59,941 nucleotides of DNA from Sphingomonas parapaucimobilis NBRC 15100 (GCF_000787715.1 NZ_BBPI01000095.1:1-59941), one strand, 5' to 3'. Numbered from the stretch's first letter, positions 38,202-47,868 are shown. A program made the numbers and translations. The notes: a model not told the origin generated them from the letters alone.

Positions 38202-38215
38202 ATTTCTAGCCAGTC

Positions 38216-38230
38216 ATTGCCCTGACCAAT
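38216..38230. promoter_or_regulatory. GntR-type operator copy upstream of TonB receptor
   Basis: ATTGCCCTGACCAAT matches 13 of 15 bases with ATTTGCCTGACCAAT (50734-50748) and shares the GACCAAT half-site with the repeats before the GntR gene at 22950 (there on the other strand). Confidence 0.5.
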
Positions 38231-38576
38231 TTCCGCGTGAAACCGCTTTCCGCCCCGTTGACAGGCATGACCATTCCATGTCACCGATAAGACCATAAGA
38301 TTACAACACCGCGATGCAGGAAGAAATATTCGGTCTTTCGGCGTGATGGGCGCACATGATCCAAAGGATCAGGCGGCCTTTATGACGGCGGACTTCGGAC
38401 AGGCTCCGCGTCCCGACGCAGCAGATGAGACGGCCGATCCCGGTCCGTGAACGCTCACCCCGTTCCGGCCGCCGACGCCCCCTGCTTCCCGCCGGCCGCC
38501 GATAGCCCGTCCGGCAAAGTCTCGGGGAAGCCCGGCGCGATGTGCCCCGCGTCGGGATCAGAGGGAGGGAAAGAGC

Positions 38577-41363
38577 ATGACCATGTCACCGTGCCACGAC
38601 GCGTCGCGTCTCCGGCGCAAACGCCTGCTTCACACGACCGCCTTTACCGCGGCCTGGGCCGCATCCGCGATGATCGCCGTGCCCGCCATGGCACAGACCG
38701 GCGGCCCCGCCGCCACCTCGACCACCAGCATCGCCGCCGCCGCCGATGCCGCGCAGGCGACGCCCCAGACCGACACCGCCGGGGCCGATGCCCAGAACGA
38801 GATCACCGTCACCGGCTATCGCCAGAGCATCGCCTCGGCGCTCGCCGCCAAGCGCAACGACATCCGCATCACCGACGGCATCTCGTCGGAGGATATCGGC
38901 AAGTTTCCCGCCCAGAACATCACCGAGGCGATCCAGCGTATCGCGGGCGTCCAGATGTCCAACATCAACGGTCGCGGCTCGACGATCAGCATCCGTGGCC
39001 TGGGTCCGCAATATGCGCGCACCACGATCAACGGCCAGACCTTCGCCAGCGCCGACTTCAAGGACGGCTTCCGCTACGACATCATCCAGACCGATCTGGC
39101 AAGCGCGATCCAGGTCATCAAGTCGCCGACCGCCGACATGGATACGGGCGGGCTGGCCGGCACCGTCAACATCGACACGGTCAAGCCGCTCGCCTATAAG
39201 GGGCCGAGCTTCATCGCGGGCATCAAGGGCTATTATTCCGACTATCGCAAGGCCGCGACGCCCAAGGTCAACGCCGCCTATATCAAGCGCTTCGCCGACG
39301 ACACGATCGGCGTCATGCTGGATGTCGGCTATCAGAAGCTGAAGGATCGCGGCGACTATCTGTTCATCAAGAACTGGTATCAGCCGGGCACCGTCGCCGG
39401 GGCCTCCGATGCGCAGGTGCCGGGCAATCTCCGCTATCGCCGGATCGACCGCGATACCGAGCAGCTGATGGGCAGCGGCGCGATCCAGTGGAAGCCGCAG
39501 GACAATTTCGAGGTCCTGTTGCAGGGCGAATATTCGCGCGACCACACCCGCTACGACACGCGCCAGATGGTCTTCGGCCGCTGGGCCGCCTCGGCGGTGA
39601 CGGTCAACAGCAAGGCCAACGGCGTCGCGAACAACATCAACATCAGCAACTTCAACGTCGACAACAACGACCAGCCGGAACTGCGCAACCTCCAGACCCA
39701 GGCCTATACCGGCACGGTCAACTGGAGCCCGACCGACACCACCCATATCCGCGCGATCGGCCATTATACCCAGGGCGATGCCAAGCTGTACGAATGGGCG
39801 ACGATCGACGAGGTGCGCTTCGCCAATGGCGGACAGCTCGACATTTCCGATCCGTTCAACGTCAAGTGGAACACCGCCAGCCTGACCGACGGATCGATCT
39901 ACAATATGGGCAACCGCACCTGGTACGCCTTTGTCGACGGCGCGACGCATATCCAGTCGGCCCACGACCGCGCGATCCAGACCGACCTGACCCAGGACCT
40001 CGACTGGCACGGGATCAAGGCGCTGGTCTTCGGCGCGAAATATCACCACGAGAGCTTCGATACCAAGGCGTATCGCCACGACCGCGACGCCGATGTCAGC
40101 GATCCCGTCACGTACCCCGAGTTCGCCTGGATCCCCGACCTGTCGAAGACCGGCGTGCTGGTGAACAACTTCCTGGGCGGGTCGATGGCGATCCCCAGCA
40201 GCTTCCTGTCGGTCAATGCCCCGCTGTGGCAGCAGATCCTGCGCGACAAGGGCATCAGCGTGCCCGACACGCCCGACTGGCCCAACACCTACCGCGTCGA
40301 TCGTTACATCCCGGCGGTCTATGCGATGGCGAATATCGACGGCACGATCTTCAACCTGCCCGTGCGCGGCAATGTCGGCGTCCGCTACGAACATACCCAC
40401 CAGAACGTCACAAGCAGCCTGACCAACGGCACCGGCAGCGACGCGACCCTTCTCGGCCAGCAGCATGTCGTGCAGGATTATGGCAATGTCCTGCCGAGCG
40501 CCAGCTTCGCACTCGACGTGACCTCGCACCTCGTCGCCCGTATCGCGGCGGCCAAGGTGCTGGTCCGGCCTCTGCTCAACAGCCAGACGCAGATGGCCGA
40601 CACCATCACCCGCGTCACCACCAGCCTGCGGCCCAGCGTCTCGGTCGCGCAGGGCGAGAGCCGGTTGAAGCCGCTGACCGCCAACCAGCTGGACGTCAGC
40701 CTGGAATATTATCACGGCAAGGGTAATTCGATCACGCTGGCCGGTTTCTACAAGGCGGTGAAGAACGGCACCTTCACCCAATTCTACTGCCCCGGCTCGT
40801 TCGACGGCGTCGCGCTGAACGGCGTGGTCAGCGACTGCCAATCGGCGGACCTGAAGACGGATTACAGCTTCAGCCGGGTGCTGAACGACGACCGGGTCAT
40901 CCATATCAAGGGCCTGGAGCTGGGCGCGTCGCAGAATTTCGACATGATCCTGCCGGTGAAGGGCTTCGGCGCGGTCGGCAACGTGACCGTGGTCGATACC
41001 GATGCCAGCGCGATCGGCACCGGCTTCAACCTGCGCGACCTGTCGAAGCTGACCTGGAACCTGACGCCGTACTGGGAAAACGAGATGTTCAGCGTCCGGC
41101 TGTCGGTCAACCACCGCAGCTCGTACGTCCAGGACGCGGCGTCGAGCTTCTTCGTCAATGGCGGCCTGACCCATGTGGTGCGCCCGCGCACCCAGATGGA
41201 CCTGGCACTGGGCTACACGCCCGCCAGCTATCTCAGCTTCACGGCGGGCATCATCAACCTGAACAACACGCACGAAGACGCCTATCAGACCAACGCGAAC
41301 ACCTTCCAGCTCGCCAGCCGGACGGGGCGCACCATCTACCTCTCGGCGTCGACGCGCTTCTAG
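38577..41363 (+). CDS. TonB-dependent receptor of the glycan-utilisation locus
   Basis: A 928-residue receptor: signal peptide with a long charged n-region (cleavage near A-M-A-Q, residue 40), an Ala/Thr-rich linker, TonB-box-like I-T-V-T-G-Y-R, plug (about 85-215; F-P-A-Q-N-I-T-E-A-I-Q-R-I-A-G-V, S-I-R-G-L-G-P-Q-Y and T-G-G-L-A-G-T-V) and barrel ending in S-A-S-T-R-F. It is followed by a terminator and then the GH89 gene, and it lies beside GH29, GH115 and GH2 genes, so an oligosaccharide ligand is likely. Upstream it has a long regulatory region with a GntR-type site and an inverted repeat, and FecI/FecR genes. Confidence 0.92.
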   Translation: MTMSPCHDASRLRRKRLLHTTAFTAAWAASAMIAVPAMAQTGGPAATSTTSIAAAADAAQATPQTDTAGADAQNEITVTGYRQSIASALAAKRNDIRITDGISSEDIGKFPAQNITEAIQRIAGVQMSNINGRGSTISIRGLGPQYARTTINGQTFASADFKDGFRYDIIQTDLASAIQVIKSPTADMDTGGLAGTVNIDTVKPLAYKGPSFIAGIKGYYSDYRKAATPKVNAAYIKRFADDTIGVMLDVGYQKLKDRGDYLFIKNWYQPGTVAGASDAQVPGNLRYRRIDRDTEQLMGSGAIQWKPQDNFEVLLQGEYSRDHTRYDTRQMVFGRWAASAVTVNSKANGVANNINISNFNVDNNDQPELRNLQTQAYTGTVNWSPTDTTHIRAIGHYTQGDAKLYEWATIDEVRFANGGQLDISDPFNVKWNTASLTDGSIYNMGNRTWYAFVDGATHIQSAHDRAIQTDLTQDLDWHGIKALVFGAKYHHESFDTKAYRHDRDADVSDPVTYPEFAWIPDLSKTGVLVNNFLGGSMAIPSSFLSVNAPLWQQILRDKGISVPDTPDWPNTYRVDRYIPAVYAMANIDGTIFNLPVRGNVGVRYEHTHQNVTSSLTNGTGSDATLLGQQHVVQDYGNVLPSASFALDVTSHLVARIAAAKVLVRPLLNSQTQMADTITRVTTSLRPSVSVAQGESRLKPLTANQLDVSLEYYHGKGNSITLAGFYKAVKNGTFTQFYCPGSFDGVALNGVVSDCQSADLKTDYSFSRVLNDDRVIHIKGLELGASQNFDMILPVKGFGAVGNVTVVDTDASAIGTGFNLRDLSKLTWNLTPYWENEMFSVRLSVNHRSSYVQDAASSFFVNGGLTHVVRPRTQMDLALGYTPASYLSFTAGIINLNNTHEDAYQTNANTFQLASRTGRTIYLSASTRF

Positions 41364-41377
41364 ACCTCCCCTCTGGA

Positions 41378-41410
41378 GGGCGGGCCAGCCATGGTCCGCC
41401 CTTCCCTTTT
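41378..41410 (+). terminator. terminator after TonB receptor
   Basis: GGGCGGGCC (41378-41386) pairs with GGTCCGCCC (41393-41401) over 9 bp with one G-U; TTCCCTTTT follows. The hairpin lies between the receptor stop and the GH89 start, so it may attenuate rather than fully separate the two. Confidence 0.6.
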
Positions 41411-41427
41411 GGTATGAACCGGGGACA

Positions 41428-43722
41428 ATGAAGTCCGTGATGACCTATCCCAAGACGCTCGGCCTGATCGGCACCTTGTTTCTCACCGCCTCGATGGCCC
41501 ATGCGCAGAGCGATGGCGGGCAGGCGGCGCGCGCCGCGCTCCAGCGGCTGGGCGTGCCGGAACGACAGGTCTCGGTGGCGATCCGGCCCTCGACCGATTC
41601 CCGCTACCGCGTCCGGGTCGATCATGACCGGTTGAATGTCGAAGCCTCCTCACCCGTCGCGGCAGTGCGCGGGGCGGCGGCGATGCTGAATGCGCAAGGG
41701 CGGCTCGCGATCAGCTGGGAGGGCAATCGGGTCGGCCCGATGACCCGCCTGACGCCCGGTGACAGCGGCTGGGTGGCCTCACCCTTCAACGTCCGCGCCT
41801 ATCTGAACACCTGTACCTTCGGCTATACCACGCCCTGGTGGAGCTGGCCGCGCTGGGAGCGCGAGATCGACGCGATGGCGGTACACGGCGTCGACATGCC
41901 GCTGGCGATGGAGGGACAGGATTATGTCTGGCGCCAGCTCTGGCGCGAACAGGGGTTGAGCGAGGCGCAGCTCGCCCAGCACTTCTCCGGCCCCGCCTTC
42001 CTGCCGTGGCAGCGCATGGGCAATATCGAGGGCTATCGCGCGCCCCTGCCGACCGGGTGGATCGACAAGAAGCACGACCTGCAAAAGCGTATCCTCACCC
42101 GGATGCGCGACCTGGGCATGACGCCGATCCTGCCTGCCTTTGCGGGTTACGTGCCCAAGGCCTTTGCCGAGGCGCATCCGAAGGCGCGCATCTACCAGAT
42201 GCGGTCCTGGGAAGGGTTCGAGGGGACCTATTGGCTCGACCCGTCCGATCCGCTGTTCGCCCCGCTGGCAAAGCGGTTCCTGCAACTCTACACCGCCGAG
42301 TACGGGCCGGGGAAATACTATCTCGCCGACGCCTTCAACGAGATGGTGCCGCCCATCGCCGAGGATGGCAGCGACACCGCCCACACCGCTTATGGCGACG
42401 CGACCGCCAATACCCCGGCGCTCGACGCCGCCACCAAGGCGGCCGCCCTGCCCCGCGAGGTGCGCGATGCCCGGCTGGCGGCCTATGGCCAGCGGCTCTA
42501 CGCCTCGATCGCCGCCGCCGCGCCGGGGGCGACCTGGGTCATGCAGGGCTGGCTGTTCGGGGCGGACAAGAAATTCTGGACCCCCGACGCCATCGCCGCC
42601 TTCCTGCGCGACGTGCCGGACGAGAAGATGCTGATCCTCGACATCGGCAATGACCGCTATCCCGGCATCTGGAAGACGACGAACGGGTTCGACGGCAAGA
42701 ACTGGGTTTACGGCTATGTCCATAATTATGGTGGCAGCAACCCGGTGTACGGCGCGCCCGATTTCTACCGCCGGGATGTGGCCGCGATGTTCGCCGACAA
42801 GGGGCGCGGGAATGTCCGCGGCTTCGGCATGTTCCCGGAAGGGCTGCACAGCAACAGCCTGGTCTATGACTATGCCTATGACGTGGCGTGGCCGGGCGGC
42901 GACATGGCGCTTGGCCCCTGGCTGAGCCGCTACACCGCCGCGCGCTATGGACGGAGCAACCCGGCGATGGTCACGGCGTGGCAGGATGTGGTCGCGGGCG
43001 CCTATGACGTCCGCTACTGGACCCCGCGCTGGTGGAACGAGCGGGCGGGTGCGTACCTCTTCTTCAAGCGCCCCGCCGCCGACGCACCGATCTATCCCGC
43101 CGAACCGGGCGACCGCGCGAAACTGCGTGCCGGGATCGCGGCGATGCTCAGGCTTGCGCCCGCTTACGGGAAAAGTCCGCTCTACCGCTATGATCTGGTC
43201 GACCTGACCCGTCACGCCGCCAGCCTGTCGCTGGACGACAGCGTGAAGGCCGCCGTCGCCGCCTATAAAAAAGGCGATATTCCCGCCGGAGACCGCGAGA
43301 CGGCGCGGGTCAAGGCGCTGGCACACGCCATCGACCATCTGATCGGCGGGCAACAGGAAAGCCTGGCCAGCTGGATCGCGGATGCGCGCGCCTATGGCGA
43401 CACCCCCGCCGAAAAGGCCGCCTATGAACAGAATGCCAAGGCGCAGGTAACGATCTGGGGCGGACGCGGCCATCTGGGCGATTACGCGTCCAAGGCCTGG
43501 GCGGGCATGTATGCCGATTATTACCTGCCGCGCTGGACCGCCTATCTCGCCGAGGCCCGCGCGGCGGCACTCGCCAAACGGCCGGTCGACGATGCGGCCT
43601 TCACGAGCCGGTTGCTCGAGTGGGAAAAGGCCTGGGTCGCTTCTCCCCGCAGCTACAAGACCGCCGCGCCCACCGATCCGGTGGCCGAGGCCCGCGCGCT
43701 GATGCAGGAGACCGCCCGATGA
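41428..43722 (+). CDS. GH89 alpha-N-acetylglucosaminidase
   Basis: A 764-residue homologue of human NAGLU that removes terminal alpha-linked N-acetylglucosamine. A signal peptide ends at S-M-A-H-A-Q (about residue 26). An N-terminal alpha/beta domain (to about 100) is followed by the barrel (L-N-T-C-T-F-G-Y-T-T-P-W-W-S-W) and a helical C-terminal domain. Both catalytic glutamates can be placed by the family motifs: Glu305 in A-D-A-F-N-E-M and Glu471 in M-F-P-E-G-L. Another in-frame ATG is at 41440. The stop overlaps the start of the membrane acetyltransferase gene (ATGA). The expected site is the periplasm. Confidence 0.92.
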   Translation: MKSVMTYPKTLGLIGTLFLTASMAHAQSDGGQAARAALQRLGVPERQVSVAIRPSTDSRYRVRVDHDRLNVEASSPVAAVRGAAAMLNAQGRLAISWEGNRVGPMTRLTPGDSGWVASPFNVRAYLNTCTFGYTTPWWSWPRWEREIDAMAVHGVDMPLAMEGQDYVWRQLWREQGLSEAQLAQHFSGPAFLPWQRMGNIEGYRAPLPTGWIDKKHDLQKRILTRMRDLGMTPILPAFAGYVPKAFAEAHPKARIYQMRSWEGFEGTYWLDPSDPLFAPLAKRFLQLYTAEYGPGKYYLADAFNEMVPPIAEDGSDTAHTAYGDATANTPALDAATKAAALPREVRDARLAAYGQRLYASIAAAAPGATWVMQGWLFGADKKFWTPDAIAAFLRDVPDEKMLILDIGNDRYPGIWKTTNGFDGKNWVYGYVHNYGGSNPVYGAPDFYRRDVAAMFADKGRGNVRGFGMFPEGLHSNSLVYDYAYDVAWPGGDMALGPWLSRYTAARYGRSNPAMVTAWQDVVAGAYDVRYWTPRWWNERAGAYLFFKRPAADAPIYPAEPGDRAKLRAGIAAMLRLAPAYGKSPLYRYDLVDLTRHAASLSLDDSVKAAVAAYKKGDIPAGDRETARVKALAHAIDHLIGGQQESLASWIADARAYGDTPAEKAAYEQNAKAQVTIWGGRGHLGDYASKAWAGMYADYYLPRWTAYLAEARAAALAKRPVDDAAFTSRLLEWEKAWVASPRSYKTAAPTDPVAEARALMQETAR

Positions 43723-44837
43723 CCACCGCCAGACCCGAGCGTTTCGCCTCGCTCGACATGTTCCGGGGCGCGACGATCTTCCTGATGATCGTGGTCAACA
43801 CGGCGGGCGCGGGCGGAGCCTTTACCCAGTTGCAGCACGCGCCGTGGATCGGCTTCACGCTGGCCGACCTGATCTATCCGACCTTCCTGTTCGCAGTCGG
43901 CAATGCGATGAGTTTCGCGCTGACCCGGCCGATGGCCGAGCATGTCTTCCTGCGCCGGGTGTTCAAACGCGCCGCGCTGATCTTCCTGCTCGGCGTGTTG
44001 ATGTACTGGTTCCCCTTCCTCACGCATCAGGCGGACGGCAGCTGGATCGCCAAGCCCTTTGTCGTCACCCGGCTTACCGGCGTGCTGCAACGCATCGCGC
44101 TCTGCTATCTGCTGGGGGCGCTGCTCGCGCGCTATCTGCGGCCGAGCCACCTGCTCATCGCCGCCATCGGCCTGGTCGTCGCGCACTGGGCGATCCTCGT
44201 CGGCCTCAGCCCGACGGGCGAGGCGTTCGGGCGGTACAGGAATGCGGGCACGCTGTTCGACCTGTGGCTGATCGGGCTGGAGCATCTCTACAAGAAGGAT
44301 CATGGCTTCGATCCCGAGGGGCTGCTCGGCACATTGCCCGCGACCGCCAATGTGATCGCGGGCTATCTGACGGGCCTCGCCATCCAGCGCTGGGGCAAGC
44401 ATGGCGCGACGGTCGGGAAGCTGGCCGCGATCGGGGCCGCGCTGGTCGTCGTCGCACTGCTGTTCGCGCCGGTCCTGCCGGTGGCGAAGAAGCTGTGGAC
44501 CGGCTCGTTCGTCGCGCTGACGGTCGGGCTGGACCTGATCCTGCTCGGCGCGACGCTGTGGCTGGTCGAGGTGCGCGGCGTAACGCTCGGACGCTCCTTT
44601 CTTCAGATGCTGGGGCGCAATCCGCTCGCCATCTACCTCTTTTCCGAGCTGCTCGTCGTCGTGCTGGAACTGGTCCATGTCGATGGCGAAGGGCTTTACA
44701 CCTGGGTCGGCCTCAACGCGTTCCAGCCGATCGCGCCGGGGCCGGTCGGGTCGCTGCTCTGCGCGCTGGTCTATACGCTGGTCTGCTGTGCGTTCGGGTG
44801 GGTGCTGGATCGTAAGGGGATTATCTTGAAGGTTTGA
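43719..44837 (+). CDS. NagX/HGSNAT-like multipass membrane acetyltransferase (DUF5009 type)
   Basis: A 372-residue membrane protein with about ten hydrophobic segments. The N-terminus R-F-A-S-L-D-M-F-R-G-A-T-I-F-L-M-I-V-V-N is the family signature shared with human heparan-alpha-glucosaminide N-acetyltransferase. His40, in Q-H-A-P-W-I-G-F-T-L-A-D-L, aligns by eye with the proposed acetyl-carrying His of HGSNAT. HGSNAT moves acetyl from cytosolic acetyl-CoA across the membrane onto terminal glucosamine. Translationally coupled to GH89, whose human counterpart acts on the acetylated product. Many bacterial members are annotated only as DUF5009, so the activity is inferred. Confidence 0.82.
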   Translation: MTTARPERFASLDMFRGATIFLMIVVNTAGAGGAFTQLQHAPWIGFTLADLIYPTFLFAVGNAMSFALTRPMAEHVFLRRVFKRAALIFLLGVLMYWFPFLTHQADGSWIAKPFVVTRLTGVLQRIALCYLLGALLARYLRPSHLLIAAIGLVVAHWAILVGLSPTGEAFGRYRNAGTLFDLWLIGLEHLYKKDHGFDPEGLLGTLPATANVIAGYLTGLAIQRWGKHGATVGKLAAIGAALVVVALLFAPVLPVAKKLWTGSFVALTVGLDLILLGATLWLVEVRGVTLGRSFLQMLGRNPLAIYLFSELLVVVLELVHVDGEGLYTWVGLNAFQPIAPGPVGSLLCALVYTLVCCAFGWVLDRKGIILKV

Positions 44838-44845
44838 CCCGTGCG

Positions 44846-44972
44846 CTTCGACTTCGCTCAGCGTGAACGGAGCGGAGGGCTTATACCTAACCCCCGTTCA
44901 GCCTGAGCCCTTCGGCTGGCTGGCAAGCCAGCTGCTCAGGATAAACTTCGGCGCTTTGCGCCGAAGTCGAAG
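44846..44972. repeat. intergenic repeat element with terminal inverted repeats
   Basis: Ends are CTTCGACTTCG (44846-44856) and CGAAGTCGAAG (44962-44972), a perfect 11-bp inverted repeat. Inside, GCTCAGCGTGAACGG (44856-44870) is an inverted near-copy (13 of 15) of 44894-44908. Two strong hairpins lie within: GCTGGC-AA-GCCAGC (44919-44932) and CTTCGGCGC-TTT-GCGCCGAAG (44946-44966). It sits between convergent genes and can serve as a bidirectional terminator. It looks like a REP/MITE-type non-coding repeat. Confidence 0.7.
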
Positions 44973-44982
44973 GCCAAGGGAC

Positions 44983-47868
44983 TCACCTCTCCCGAACCGA
45001 AATCGTCCGCCCCAATCCCGAAGCCTTGCCCGGCTCTGCTTCCACCAAAAGCACCACCTGCCGCTCCCCCGCCCCGGCCGGGAACGGCACGACCAGCGGC
45101 GCGCCCGCAAAGTCCGTCTTCTCCGCCTGTTTCACCCCGTCGACCCAGGCCTCGGCCCGCCCGACGACCTCGGCAAAGACCACCGCGCCGCCCTGCTCGG
45201 CCACCCGGCGGCGGGGCGTGAAGCTGGTGCGATAGGTAGACCAGACGCCCTCGCCCGGTCCCTCCAGTCGACCGGGACGCGCATAGACCAGGCTGTTCAT
45301 GTCATTGCCCGCATAGCGCCGCAGCGGGTCGGGCCGGGTCGCGGTGAAGTCGCTCCGCTTCCAGTCGGTCAGCATCGCGACGGGCCGGGTCGCGGGCAGC
45401 ATGGGCAAAGGCTCGGCCGCGATCACCCGCACCGACGCGCGCGCCGGTTTCAGGCCCGGCGCGGTCGCCTCGACCATCAGCGTACCCGCCCCCGCCTCGG
45501 CCCGGACCAGCGCCTGGGCCAGGCCATGGAAAAGGCGGCGCGCGGGCACGACCTCGGAGTCATGGTCGTTCGGGTCGCCATTGCCGACGCCGATCACCAC
45601 GCCCTTCGTCACCCGAAAGCTGACCGGCGCATCGGCGTCCGGCACCACCCGCCCCTTCGCATCGACTGCCATCACGGTGAAGGGCTGCACATCGCTGCCC
45701 GTCCCCAGCATCCCGCCACGGTCCGCGACCAGCTTCAACGCGACGGCCTTGCCCGTCGTCTCGACGGCGGTGCGAGACACCTCGCGCCCGCCGCGATAGC
45801 CGACCGCCTCAAGCCGTCCGGCGCTATAGGGCACCTGCCATTCGGGCATCGCCAGCCGGTCGACCTTTTTCTGGCCCAGCGACTGGCCGTTCAGACGCAA
45901 CTCCACCGTATCGGCATTGGTCAGCGCCATCACCCGGATCGCCTGCCCCTCGCGCCCCGGCCAGGTCCAGTGCGGCGCGATGGCGAGCGCGGGCGCATCA
46001 TCGACCCATTGCGCGCGGCGCAGGTGGAAGGCCATCTTTGCGAAACCGCACAGGTCCATGATGCCGAACACGCTGCTGGTCGTCGGCCATTCGAACGGCG
46101 TCGGCTCGCCATGATAGTCGAAGCCGGTCCACACAAACGTCCCCGCGACAAAGGGCCGCGTATCGATCATCCGCCAGCTTTCGTGATGGGTCAGGCCCCA
46201 TTCGGCGGCGTCGGTATCGTAGGAACTGACCTCGTGCGCGGCCATGTCGGTCTTCCACACACCACGCGTCATGAAGGCACTGGTGTCCTCCGAGCTGGTC
46301 ATCGGCTTGGTCGGATGCGCGGCGTGGAAGCTGTCGTAGCGGCGATGCTGATAGTTGAAGCCCATCACATCGACCGCGTCCGAGACGTTCAGCGGTGAAA
46401 ACATCCCGTCATTCATCGCCGCCGTGACCGGGCGCGAGGTATCGAGTTCCTTCACCGCCTCGGCCATGCGGCGGACCATCTCGTAACCCTGTTCGGTGCC
46501 CTGCATCGGTTCCTCGTTGAACACCGACCAGAGGAAGACGGAGGGATGGTTGCGATCGCGGCGAACCAGCCATTGCAGCTGCCGCAGATAATCGGGGCTG
46601 GGGTTGAAGTTGCGGTTCTCGTCCATGACCAGCATCCCCAGCCGGTCACATGCATCGAGCAGTTCGGGCGCGGGCGCATGGTGCGAGCAGCGCAGCGCGT
46701 TGCAGCCCATCGCCTTCAACCGCCGGACGCGCCACTCCCACATCGCATCGGGCATGGCGACGCCGACACCGGCATGATCCTGATGGACACAGACGCCCTT
46801 GATCTTGGTCGCCACGCCGTTGAGATAAAAGCCGGTGGCTGCGTCGAAGCGGATCTCGCGAAAGCCGATCCGGGTGGCGCGGGCATCGATCGCCTTGCCG
46901 TCGCGCAGCAGCTGGGTCTCCACCCGGTAGAGGGTCGGCTGGTCGACCGACCAGAGCTGCGGCGACGTAACCGGGATGGTCATCATCGCCTCGGCGGTCC
47001 TGAGCGGATCGACGGTCACGTCCGCCTCCGCCCGGCCGATGGCGCGGCCTGCCGGGTCGATCAGCACCGCCTCGGCGCGGACGGTCGCCGCCGTCTTCTG
47101 GATGTTGGAGACGGTCAGCGCGACCGGCACCGTCCAGCCCGCACCGTCGCGGCGCGGATCGGCGTGCAGGCCATTGGTGACGATGCTCACCCCGTCGCGC
47201 ACCGCCAGCCAGTTGTGGCGGTACAGCCCCGCGCCCTCATACCACCAACCCTCCATCGTCTCGGCATCGACGCGGACGGCCAGCGTGTTCAGCTCCTCGC
47301 CGAACCGGGCATAGGGCGTGATATCGATCAGGATCGCGGTGTATCCGCTGAAGCTGTGCGCGACGAGGACGCCGTTGAACCAGACCTTGGCGTTGGTCGC
47401 CGCCGCGCCCAGCTGCACCTCCAGATAGCGCCCGCGCCATTCGCTCGGCAGCTTCAGCGTGCGGCGATACCAGCCGATCCCGCGCCACCGATAGCCTTGC
47501 GCGACATTGGCCTTGGGGTCGACCACCTCCTCCATCGCCCAGTCATGCGGCAGTTCGACCCCACGCCAGTCGCTGTCGTCATAGCTGACCGCCGCCGCGC
47601 CCTGTGCGATCCCGGCCTTGGCATTCTGATAGCTTTCCTCATGCCCCAGGATCGGCGGCACGGCGATGTCGCCCTTGTGGAACAGCCAACCGTCATCCAG
47701 CCGCAGCAGGCCGGGATCGGCGATAAAGGGCGGCTCGGGCATAATGTCGAACGGCGCGGGCGCATCGCCGCTGTCCAGTTCCATCGGACGGTCGACCGCC
47801 AATGCGGGCGTCCCCAGCGCGGGTGCGGCCAGCCCGCTGGCCAGAAGAGTGCGGCGGGTCACGGTCAT
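44983..47868 (-). CDS. GH2 family glycoside hydrolase (beta-galactosidase-like)
   Basis: A 961-residue enzyme with a Tat-type signal (T-R-R-T-L-L-A-S-G). Domains: sugar-binding jelly roll (about 85-240; W-R-G-I-G-W-Y-R-R, A-K-V-W-F-N-G), Ig-like domain (about 240-345), catalytic barrel (about 350-620) and C-terminal Ig-like and carbohydrate-binding-like modules (about 650-960). The acid/base Glu is in W-S-V-F-N-E-E and the nucleophile is probably Glu in M-T-S-S-E-D. H-H-A-P-A-P-E-L-L-D-A-C-D is characteristic of GH2. Its ATG overlaps the GH115 stop. Beta-galactosidase is the default; beta-glucuronidase or another GH2 activity is possible. Confidence 0.88.
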   Translation of the reverse strand: MTVTRRTLLASGLAAPALGTPALAVDRPMELDSGDAPAPFDIMPEPPFIADPGLLRLDDGWLFHKGDIAVPPILGHEESYQNAKAGIAQGAAAVSYDDSDWRGVELPHDWAMEEVVDPKANVAQGYRWRGIGWYRRTLKLPSEWRGRYLEVQLGAAATNAKVWFNGVLVAHSFSGYTAILIDITPYARFGEELNTLAVRVDAETMEGWWYEGAGLYRHNWLAVRDGVSIVTNGLHADPRRDGAGWTVPVALTVSNIQKTAATVRAEAVLIDPAGRAIGRAEADVTVDPLRTAEAMMTIPVTSPQLWSVDQPTLYRVETQLLRDGKAIDARATRIGFREIRFDAATGFYLNGVATKIKGVCVHQDHAGVGVAMPDAMWEWRVRRLKAMGCNALRCSHHAPAPELLDACDRLGMLVMDENRNFNPSPDYLRQLQWLVRRDRNHPSVFLWSVFNEEPMQGTEQGYEMVRRMAEAVKELDTSRPVTAAMNDGMFSPLNVSDAVDVMGFNYQHRRYDSFHAAHPTKPMTSSEDTSAFMTRGVWKTDMAAHEVSSYDTDAAEWGLTHHESWRMIDTRPFVAGTFVWTGFDYHGEPTPFEWPTTSSVFGIMDLCGFAKMAFHLRRAQWVDDAPALAIAPHWTWPGREGQAIRVMALTNADTVELRLNGQSLGQKKVDRLAMPEWQVPYSAGRLEAVGYRGGREVSRTAVETTGKAVALKLVADRGGMLGTGSDVQPFTVMAVDAKGRVVPDADAPVSFRVTKGVVIGVGNGDPNDHDSEVVPARRLFHGLAQALVRAEAGAGTLMVEATAPGLKPARASVRVIAAEPLPMLPATRPVAMLTDWKRSDFTATRPDPLRRYAGNDMNSLVYARPGRLEGPGEGVWSTYRTSFTPRRRVAEQGGAVVFAEVVGRAEAWVDGVKQAEKTDFAGAPLVVPFPAGAGERQVVLLVEAEPGKASGLGRTISVRER

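Larger units (their letters stand above)
38064..38576 (+). promoter_or_regulatory. 513-base regulatory region upstream of the glycan-locus TonB receptor
   Basis: No gene is seen. The section 38150-38320 is A+T-rich and holds a 21-bp inverted repeat (38181-38201), a GntR-type site (38216-38230) and a TTGACA (38258-38263) without a clean -10. The distal half is G+C-rich and ends with GAGGGAGGGAAAGAGC, a strong ribosome binding site for the receptor. A long leader is likely. Confidence 0.5.

Noticed and set aside
38258..38290. TTGACA at 38258 as a complete sigma-70 promoter for the TonB receptor
   Set aside because: No acceptable -10 hexamer lies 16-19 bases downstream; the best candidate (CGATAA) is 21 bases away.
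38586..41273. An 895-codon minus-strand open frame opposite the TonB receptor
   Set aside because: Shadow of the receptor gene: no family motifs, no ribosome binding site, and the plus-strand product is unmistakable.
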